Shown here: piece by piece, positions 34,837 through 40,515 of the stretch
Numbering within the stretch: position 1 is the stretch's first letter
How the letters are laid out: the number at the start of each line of letters is the position of its first letter
Position numbers and translations under genes: made by a program
The notes under the pieces: generated by a model
Databases searched by the model: none
Told to the model about the DNA's origin: nothing
The model's input: the letters and a program-made list of their open reading frames with translations, nothing else
Assembly (NCBI GenBank): GCA_024278455.1
Contig: JAJRTE010000132.1
Coordinates: 1 to 40,515 of the forward strand
From: Myxococcota bacterium
GTDB lineage: Bacteria > Myxococcota_A > UBA796 > JAJRTE01
DNA length: 40,515 bases
Direction of reading: 5' to 3'

Positions 34837-36084
34837 CTACAAGTGGAAACGCTCCCGGCTCAGGTAGTGAACCAGGCCGTGGCGGACCGTGCCGGCGAGC
34901 ATGGAAAAAGGTTTCGTGCCGCGTGCCAACGCGAGGGGTTCTCCCAGTGCTTCGCGTACCAGCTCGAGGATGTGGGTCACGCGCGCGCCGAATGGGCGGA
35001 GCAGAGCCGTGACCAGGCTCAGCATCAGCCAGCACCCTGTGCAACTGGTCACGATTTCGCCGGTCTCGAACTGTTCGAGCGACTTGAGCGTTCGGAAGGA
35101 CTCCCGGACAATGTCCAGCACGCTGTAGGTGCGGCATCCGGCGGCGATACCGCAGCACGACCACCCCAGGTCCGGCTCGACCACTTCGACATCGAGCAGT
35201 GCCAGCAATGCGCGTTGCTGTTCCAGGAACGGGGCGCCAAGTACTCGAGAATGGCACGAATCCTGGACCACGACCCGTCGGCCGGCGAGGGAGCCCGGGT
35301 GGAAAACGCCCTCGGCGACCTTTGCCAGGAACCAGTCGGCGAAGTGTTGCGTCTGGAACGGGAACTTGGCGCCGAACCGTTCGGGCAACAGGTGGGTGAA
35401 CATGTTGTAGCACGCGGGGCAGAGGAAGACCATGGTCTCGAGGCGGTGGGCGGCGTAGTGTGCGGAAAGTGCTGCCGCTCGCTCCGCCACCTGGTCGAGG
35501 AGGCCCATCCGAAAGAACGGCTCGCCGCAGCATTGGGCCCAACTCCCCCAAACCGGGAGGTGTTCGAAGATCGCGCTTTCGGCGAGGCGAGGGACGGCCA
35601 GGAGGTTGCACCCGGGAAAGAGGACGGTGGGGGCGGGGGGCGTGTTGGCCGACCATGCTGCGTGGAGTCGTCGTTCATCGGGGTCGAACGGCAGGTCCTG
35701 TCGGAAACTGGGGCGCTGTCCGGGCAGGAAATAGCGGGCGCGGCGGGGAAGTCCTTCGCGCAGGTACCGCTCGTGCCAGGCGAGAAGGATACGTTCGTAG
35801 GGATGGGCGCCGTGCGGGCAGACGGTGTTGCATGCGTAGCAGCTCAGGCAGGCGTCGAGGACGCGGCTGGTCTGGGTGCCGGCTCTCAGTCGCTCGACCT
35901 CGGCGACGGCCTCCTCGATGCCCACCTCGATCGCGGGACACTTCTGCAGGCACAGGCCGCACGCCTTGCAAAGGTCGAGGCCCCAGAGTGTGGGGGCGCG
36001 GGACCTGTCCAAGACCGGTCGAGGCTCTATCCTGGGCTCCATCTGGCAGGGCGAGGCGCTGTCCCTCGAGTCCTGGTCGGCCAT
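34837..36084 (-). CDS. CCG-domain Fe-S oxidoreductase (GlpC/HdrD-like), copy 2
   Basis: A 415-residue protein. Two [4Fe-4S] ferredoxin motifs lie near the N-terminus (C-K-A-C-G-L-C-L-Q-K-C-P and C-L-S-C-Y-A-C-N-T-V-C-P). Two full CCG domains follow: P-G-C ... C-C-G ... C-P-A-C, and D-S-C ... C-C-G ... C-T-G-C. This is the layout of GlpC, LldE-like and heterodisulfide reductase D-type subunits that pass electrons between a flavoprotein and the quinone pool or a disulfide. No flavoprotein partner is nearby. AGGAGGGG precedes the ATG at 36084. It lies 47 bases downstream of its paralog, so both are probably one transcript. Confidence 0.9.
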   Translation of the reverse strand: MADQDSRDSASPCQMEPRIEPRPVLDRSRAPTLWGLDLCKACGLCLQKCPAIEVGIEEAVAEVERLRAGTQTSRVLDACLSCYACNTVCPHGAHPYERILLAWHERYLREGLPRRARYFLPGQRPSFRQDLPFDPDERRLHAAWSANTPPAPTVLFPGCNLLAVPRLAESAIFEHLPVWGSWAQCCGEPFFRMGLLDQVAERAAALSAHYAAHRLETMVFLCPACYNMFTHLLPERFGAKFPFQTQHFADWFLAKVAEGVFHPGSLAGRRVVVQDSCHSRVLGAPFLEQQRALLALLDVEVVEPDLGWSCCGIAAGCRTYSVLDIVRESFRTLKSLEQFETGEIVTSCTGCWLMLSLVTALLRPFGARVTHILELVREALGEPLALARGTKPFSMLAGTVRHGLVHYLSRERFHL

Positions 36085-36131
36085 CGTTCCCCTCCTGTCG
36101 CCGGCAATGGGCCGCGTCTCCCGTCCCCTGG

Positions 36132-37364
36132 TCACCCGCCATCCACGTCTTGCCCGGCAGGTTCGGTGCCACCAGTGGAGACCATCGAGCGCTTCGCAGA
36201 GATCAGTGCCGGGACTTGGTGCCGGATCACGCCGGCCATCATCACCCTCGCCCGCGCGAAGTGCCGGCGAAGCGGGCGCTCTCCGGTGGCCAACTGCACC
36301 AGTTCGAGGATGTGGTAGATGGGTCTCCTGAGAAACGGAAAGAGCAGCATGCCGGTGGCGAGCATCTGGAGGCACCCGGCGCAATAGACGAGGATGGCAT
36401 CGGCCCCCGTGGCCCGGGCGGACTCGAGAGCGCGGTAGGTCGCCCGTGCGATCCGTGCCGGGTGGTAGGCCGACGATGCGCTGAATCCACCGCCGATCCC
36501 GCAACACAAGGCGCGATCTCGAGAGAGACGCTGCTCGATGACCCGGACCCCCATGGCATCGAGAAGCCGCCTGGGCAAGGCCACGAACGTGTCGCCGAGC
36601 ACCTTGGCGTGGCAGGAGTCTTGCACGGTGACCACCAGGTCCAGCGGCCGGCCGATGGTGATATCTCCCCGTTCGACCCGGCGTGCAAGCCGGGCCAGGA
36701 GGTGCTCCACCTCGAAGGTGAACCGGGCCCCGACTCGAGGCAATATGTTGGTGAACATGTTGTACCCGGCGGTGCAGGGGATAACCATCCGGCGAACGCC
36801 CATGGCCGCGAAGGCCTGCTCGAGCTTCCCGGCCGTCTCGCGCAAGGGCTCGATCAACCCCATACGATAGTAGGTCTCTCCGCAACACAATCCGAGGGCG
36901 CCGCGCACCGGCAAGTCCTCCACGAGCCGGGTGCGAAGCAGGTAGGGCACGGTCAGGACGTTGCAACCAGGAAACAGGATCTCCTCGGCGCGCGACGTGT
37001 CGGCCCACTGCTCGACCAAGGCCTTTTCGTCGTCAGGCAACCGGTCGACGACGAAGGTGCGGAAGTTGGGCGAATGGTTGGGGTCGTACCAGTCCGCGCG
37101 TCGCGGCAGTCCTCGCTCGAGGTAGGTGTCGTGCCATCGGGCCATGTTCAGGTGGGCCGGGCGACAGGCCTGGGGGCATCTGGCATGACAGGACAGGCAT
37201 GATGTACACCGGTCCAGCACCAGGCTCGAGCGTGCCCCCCGGACGAGCCGGCGCCGCTCTACGCGTGCGGTTTCCAGTGGCAGGCCCATGACCGGGCATT
37301 CGCTCAGGCACTTGCCGCATGCCACGCAATCCTGCAACCGGTGCTCGAGAAGGTCGGGGGTCAT
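36132..37364 (-). CDS. CCG-domain Fe-S oxidoreductase (GlpC/HdrD-like), copy 1
   Basis: A 410-residue paralog of the next gene, with the same order: ferredoxin motifs C-V-A-C-G-K-C-L-S-E-C-P and C-T-S-C-L-S-C-H-A-R-C-P, then two CCG domains. In the first CCG domain the last ligand is lost: C-T-A-G-Y-N-M-F stands where the paralog has C-P-A-C-Y-N-M-F. The second CCG domain (C-C-G ... C-A-G-C) is intact. The ATG at 37364 has GGAAGG nine bases upstream; an ATG at 37373 abuts that site and is less likely. Divergent from the HD-domain gene. Confidence 0.88.
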   Translation of the reverse strand: MTPDLLEHRLQDCVACGKCLSECPVMGLPLETARVERRRLVRGARSSLVLDRCTSCLSCHARCPQACRPAHLNMARWHDTYLERGLPRRADWYDPNHSPNFRTFVVDRLPDDEKALVEQWADTSRAEEILFPGCNVLTVPYLLRTRLVEDLPVRGALGLCCGETYYRMGLIEPLRETAGKLEQAFAAMGVRRMVIPCTAGYNMFTNILPRVGARFTFEVEHLLARLARRVERGDITIGRPLDLVVTVQDSCHAKVLGDTFVALPRRLLDAMGVRVIEQRLSRDRALCCGIGGGFSASSAYHPARIARATYRALESARATGADAILVYCAGCLQMLATGMLLFPFLRRPIYHILELVQLATGERPLRRHFARARVMMAGVIRHQVPALISAKRSMVSTGGTEPAGQDVDGG

Positions 37365-37448
37365 GCCATGCATCCTTCCAAGGTGTCCGAAATCGAGACC
37401 AGCATAGGTGGATTCCGCGGGAAGATCAATGTCCGCGCGGTGACCCGG

Positions 37449-37480
37449 CAGGGCTATCGAGTTATCCGTTCGTAGCCCTG
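37449..37480. promoter_or_regulatory. inverted repeat, possible operator
   Basis: CAGGGCTA (37449-37456) and TAGCCCTG (37473-37480) are perfect 8-base arms, extended inwards by CGA/TCG after a one-base bulge. It lies in the 313-base space between the divergent Fe-S and HD-domain genes, upstream of both. It could be an operator or an RNA hairpin; no T run follows. I see nothing else in this gap except a weak promoter. Confidence 0.35.
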
Positions 37481-37507
37481 TCAGTGGAACAGGCATCCTG
37501 CGCCGGT

Positions 37508-37536
37508 TTGCTCCACCAGCGTCCACGTGATACACT
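37508..37536 (+). promoter_or_regulatory. weak promoter candidate of the HD-domain gene
   Basis: TTGCTC at 37508-37513, 17-base spacer, TACACT at 37531-37536. Matches are partial. Confidence 0.3.
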
Positions 37537-37677
37537 GGGTCTCCGCTCATCCGCCTTCCAGGCTGGTCTGGGTGCCCGGACGTTCGGCGCCAGGGGTCGA
37601 TTCGCCACGATGGAGGGCGTGTCTCGGGCCGCGGCGTGGCCGGGCTGAACGATACTTTTGTTGATGGGAGTGACACG

Positions 37678-38244
37678 ATGCCGGTGGGAATCACGAGAGA
37701 CGAAGCGCTGACCTTGTTGCACCGATACGTCAAGAATCCGAACATGATCAAGCACTGCCTCGCCTCGGAGGCCGTCCTGTCGGCCCTGGCCGATCGGCTG
37801 GGCGAAGATCGGGAGAGCTGGGCCATGGCCGGGCTGCTCCATGACCTGGACGTGGAACGCACCGGTGGCGACCTTTCGGTACATGGTCTCGAGGCCGCGC
37901 GCATGCTGGCGGAACGGGGTGTCGATCCGGAAATCGTGGAAGCGGTGAAACGCCACAACGAACAGGCTGCCGGAGAACCCAGGACCACGACGTTTCAGCA
38001 CGCCCTCGCCGCGGGAGAGACCATCACCGGTCTCGTCATCGCCACGGCGCTCGTGTACCCGGACAAGAAGCTTGCCAGCGTCAAGCCCAGGTCCATCGTG
38101 AAGCGGATGAAGGAGAAGGCGTTCGCGCGGTCGGTGGACCGGGATATCATTCGAGAGTGCGAGCTGATAGGTATCCCGCTGAAGGAGTTCGCCGAAATTG
38201 CGCTCAACGCCATGCAGGGCATCAGCGACCAGCTCGAGCTGTAG
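37678..38244 (+). CDS. HD-domain protein
   Basis: A 188-residue cytoplasmic protein of the HD metal-dependent phosphohydrolase superfamily. A first His is at 26 (I-K-H-C) and the His55-Asp56 pair sits in G-L-L-H-D-L-D. Further conserved positions are in S-V-H-G-L-E-A-A and K-R-H-N-E. The usual late Asp appears to be replaced by Glu in A-A-G-E-T. Small stand-alone HD proteins of this type are often annotated as HDIG or hydrolase of unknown substrate. GGGAG precedes the ATG; an in-frame GTG at 37636 is an alternative. Convergent with the last gene. Confidence 0.88.
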   Translation: MPVGITRDEALTLLHRYVKNPNMIKHCLASEAVLSALADRLGEDRESWAMAGLLHDLDVERTGGDLSVHGLEAARMLAERGVDPEIVEAVKRHNEQAAGEPRTTTFQHALAAGETITGLVIATALVYPDKKLASVKPRSIVKRMKEKAFARSVDRDIIRECELIGIPLKEFAEIALNAMQGISDQLEL

Positions 38245-38293
38245 GAACCGGGCAAGGCCAAGAACGTGGTGCAGGGCCCCCGAGCCGGTGCGC

Positions 38294-40515
38294 CTATTCC
38301 ACGACCAGCAGCGTGACCGTATCGGTGACCAGGGACTCGGAGGGCCATCCCCCCGCACCCGTTCCGGCGATACAGAGCAGTTCCACGGTGTTGAAACCGG
38401 GTTCGAGGCCCACGGTCGATTCGGATGTCCCGAACAGGCCCGTATCTGCCGAGAGCGTCACGACCGCCGCGCTTTCCCCGTTGACCAGTACCTCCACCTC
38501 CATCGAGGCCAGTCCCACGATGGCCAGCGCCACGTTCGACTGGCTGAGCACTCGAGGCAGCTCGCCGTCCAGCATGGCCCCCGCGAACGCCGCGGCGGGC
38601 GCATCAGGAAGGTCGCCGGAGAACGTTCCGGCGTCCAGGCGGATTCTCCCGGAGCCCCCGCCCCCGCCGCCTCCGGAACTGGTGCCGCTCGAGGAGCCGC
38701 CGGTGCCCGCCGCCTCCTCGCTGGCGTGCCCCCCGTCCTGGTAGGTTCCGCCGTTGCCATCGTCGCCCCCTCCTCCTCCACCGCCGTTGCCGGCAAAGCC
38801 ATCACCACCGTTGCCGGACCGGCCGTTGGAGCCGGCCGAGTTGTCGCTGCGGCTTCCACCTTGGCCCCAGGCTCCGCCCCCTCCTCCTCCTCCCCCACCG
38901 CCACAACAACCATCCTGGCCATCGTCGTGGCCCGCGCCGCCGCGACCGCCGTGACCGGGCCCGTCACCTCCCCCGCTTCCCCCGCCTCCGGCAGCCGTAA
39001 CCTCGCCGCACAGAGTCATCCAGCGGCCCGACAGCAGCACAGCGCCGCCGCTGCCTCCTCCAGCGCCGCCGAACCGGCCGACTACCGTTTCCGGATAGCC
39101 CTCGTTGTCCACACCGCCCGAAGCGCCACCGCCGTCAGCGCGCACGGCCCCGGTGCAACCCACGATGAGGGAGGCCTCCGACAACAAGGCAACGGCACCG
39201 CCACCACCACCTCCGGCCGAGCAACACCCGCCGTAGAGCGAACCGCTCCCGCCACCACTGCCACCCAGGAAGGGCTCGAGTTCTGCGGTCCCATACACGT
39301 TGCCGGCTGAGCCGGGCGTGCCACCGAACCCCGCCTGACCGCCCCGACCGCCCGGTCTGCCGTAGCTCGCGCCCCCACCACCGCTGTCTTCCGTGCTGCC
39401 GCTGCCCGCGCCGGGTCCGGAGCCCGGATTGCCGGTCGAACTCGAGGACCTTCCTCCGTCGCCCCCGCCCGGGCCGCCGGACCAGTAGATACCGCTCGCG
39501 TCGAGCACCCCGTCGATGACAACAGGTCCCACCGACTCGATCGTGATGGCCGAATGGCCCGCGGCGGCGAGGATGCCATCAATCGACACGTAGGAGAAGC
39601 GACCCGCCATGAAGTCGGTTCCAGCGCCATCCGCGCTCACCGTGGCCGTGCCCGAGGTTTCGAGTTCCGGAAGCCCGTGTACAACGAAGGACGTCTCTGC
39701 CACCAGGCGTTCCCCGGCCATCAGTCGCACTTGGGCCACCGTGGTGTCGTCCGTTGGCTCCTGGGACGTGCCACCGAACGGCTCGCCGTCCGGGGAAAGG
39801 GACACAATCGGGGGAATGACGAGGCCGCCCGCCACCACGTCATCGCGCACCTCGTCCAGGAGAAACGCTGGAGCGGCCTCCTGGACGAAAACCGGCGCGT
39901 CGTCCGGAAAGACGACTTCGACCCGGTCCACGGCACAGAATTGCACGGCGCCGGTGGCGGTGAGGAGGGTCGGGAGGCCTTGAGCGTCCTCGATGTCCCA
40001 GCCCGCCCCCTCCTCCACGTTCGCGTTGTCCGCCCCTTCGATGTGGATGCGCGCAGTGGTCTCCAACGTCGGGTCCGGCCCCTCGTCCACCCACCCATCC
40101 CCGTCGTTGTCCAGCCCGTCGCACTCCTCGGTGTCGCAGGCATCTCCGATCCCGTCCAGATCCGTATCCTCCTGCCCCGGGTTCGGCTGCCCAGGACAGT
40201 TGTCGATATCGCCGCACACGGTGTCGGCGTCGGCGTCGTTGTCGGGGTCTTGCGGGCAGATGTCGCATGCGTCGCCGATAGCGTCGCCGTCGGCGTCGGC
40301 CTGGTCGGCGTTGGAGACAGCGGGGCAGTTGTCGATATTGCCGCACACGGTGTCGGTGTCGGCGTCGTTGTCGGGGTCTTGCGGGCAGATATCGCATGCG
40401 TCGCCGATGGCGTCGCCGTCGGCGTCGGTCTGGTCGGCGTTGGAGACAGCGGGGCAGTTGTCGATATTGCCGCACACGGTGTCGGCGTCGGCGTCGTTGT
40501 CGGGGTCTTGCGGGC
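38294..40515 (-). CDS. thrombospondin type-3 repeat and Gly-rich surface protein (N-terminus beyond right edge)
   Basis: The C-terminal 740 or so codons are in the window and the frame is open at base 40515, so the start is outside. Reading N to C there are Asp-rich Ca-binding type-3 repeats (N-C-P-A-V-S-N-A-D-Q, D-G-D-A-I-G-D-A-C-D) in 43-residue units, then E-C-D-G-L-D-N-D-G-D-G-W. A beta-rich region follows, then about 350 residues dominated by Gly and Ser with paired Cys (G-G-C-C-S, G-C-C-G-G), then a beta-sandwich-like tail ending V-T-L-L-V-V-E. A cell-surface or secreted structural role is likely. No enzymatic motif is seen. Confidence 0.88.
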   Translation of the reverse strand, partial: PQDPDNDADADTVCGNIDNCPAVSNADQTDADGDAIGDACDICPQDPDNDADTDTVCGNIDNCPAVSNADQADADGDAIGDACDICPQDPDNDADADTVCGDIDNCPGQPNPGQEDTDLDGIGDACDTEECDGLDNDGDGWVDEGPDPTLETTARIHIEGADNANVEEGAGWDIEDAQGLPTLLTATGAVQFCAVDRVEVVFPDDAPVFVQEAAPAFLLDEVRDDVVAGGLVIPPIVSLSPDGEPFGGTSQEPTDDTTVAQVRLMAGERLVAETSFVVHGLPELETSGTATVSADGAGTDFMAGRFSYVSIDGILAAAGHSAITIESVGPVVIDGVLDASGIYWSGGPGGGDGGRSSSSTGNPGSGPGAGSGSTEDSGGGGASYGRPGGRGGQAGFGGTPGSAGNVYGTAELEPFLGGSGGGSGSLYGGCCSAGGGGGGAVALLSEASLIVGCTGAVRADGGGASGGVDNEGYPETVVGRFGGAGGGSGGAVLLSGRWMTLCGEVTAAGGGGSGGGDGPGHGGRGGAGHDDGQDGCCGGGGGGGGGGAWGQGGSRSDNSAGSNGRSGNGGDGFAGNGGGGGGGDDGNGGTYQDGGHASEEAAGTGGSSSGTSSGGGGGGGSGRIRLDAGTFSGDLPDAPAAAFAGAMLDGELPRVLSQSNVALAIVGLASMEVEVLVNGESAAVVTLSADTGLFGTSESTVGLEPGFNTVELLCIAGTGAGGWPSESLVTDTVTLLVVE
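40202..40515 (-). repeat. 129-base tandem repeat encoding type-3 repeats
   Basis: Units begin at 40202, 40331 and 40460 (the last cut by the window). They differ at only a few bases, so the array is recent or kept uniform by recombination. Each unit encodes 43 residues, so unit gain or loss keeps the frame. Confidence 0.9.

Larger units (their letters stand above)
1..40515. repeat. dispersed CTCGAG palindrome, strongly over-represented
   Basis: I counted about 114 copies of CTCGAG by eye, roughly one per 355 bases; base composition at 65% G+C predicts about 14. Examples are 4497-4502, 7381-7386, 9315-9320, 10995-11000 and 20627-20632. It is read as Leu-Glu, as xCT-CGA-Gxx (Thr/Ala/Pro/Ser-Arg) and as xxC-TCG-AGx (Ser-Ser or Ser-Arg). 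It also lies between genes (1968, 3970, 6689, 25025, 28798, 30112). Use in every frame and in spacers points to selection or bias at the DNA level. The count is manual and may be off by a few. Confidence 0.7.

Overview
The window is about 40.5 kb of high-GC bacterial DNA, roughly 65% G+C by eye. It looks chromosomal and comes from a Myxococcota or deltaproteobacteria-like organism. The reasons are a Ser/Thr protein kinase with a C-terminal double zinc ribbon, MopE-type metal-binding repeat lipoproteins, thrombospondin type-3 and glycine-rich surface proteins, many exported lipoproteins, and a tandem pair of CCG-type Fe-S proteins. Codon usage is uniform apart from the repeat-rich surface genes. 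I see no phage, insertion sequence, CRISPR array or rRNA. One tRNA is present.

Layout, left to right. Bases 1-1333 (minus) hold the N-terminal part of a MopE-repeat lipoprotein that runs off the left edge. Bases 1334-2161 show no convincing gene. An acyl-CoA carboxylase carboxyltransferase (2228-3778) follows behind a near-consensus promoter. Bases 3986-16001 hold a long same-strand gene series: kinase with zinc ribbons, Tat-type lipoprotein, zinc-ribbon/Pro-rich lipoprotein, TPR lipoprotein, family 5 (peptide-type) substrate-binding protein, two DppB/DppC-like permeases with no ATPase, a TPR plus beta-barrel outer-membrane protein, and a secreted TolB-like propeller. This is the best candidate for an undescribed system: an envelope signalling or transport module headed by a kinase. 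A universal-stress/GNAT fusion (16081-17217) closes that strand.

The minus strand then carries argS and a mannose-1-phosphate guanylyltransferase. The latter is divergent from a HIT-family protein, and their promoters share overlapping -10 boxes. Next comes a minus-strand run from a Cys/Met-metabolism PLP enzyme through a GT4 glycosyltransferase and a lytic transglycosylase to pgsA and tRNA-Gly(GCC), which ends in a clear intrinsic terminator. Bases 25273-28794 (plus) encode a 1173-residue surface lipoprotein with 11 MopE repeats and a parallel beta-helix. Bases 28809-37364 (minus) encode a secreted alpha/beta hydrolase, a secreted S9 peptidase, an MBL-fold hydrolase, an FHA protein, a small outer-membrane protein and two paralogous CCG Fe-S oxidoreductases. 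An HD-domain protein (plus) and the C-terminal part of a thrombospondin type-3/Gly-rich surface protein (minus, open at the right edge) finish the window.

At the DNA level the most striking signal is the palindrome CTCGAG. I counted about 114 copies by eye against about 14 expected from base composition. They occur in all three reading frames, on genes of both strands and between genes, but are nearly absent from two of the repeat-rich surface genes. This resembles the highly iterated palindrome HIP1 of cyanobacteria.
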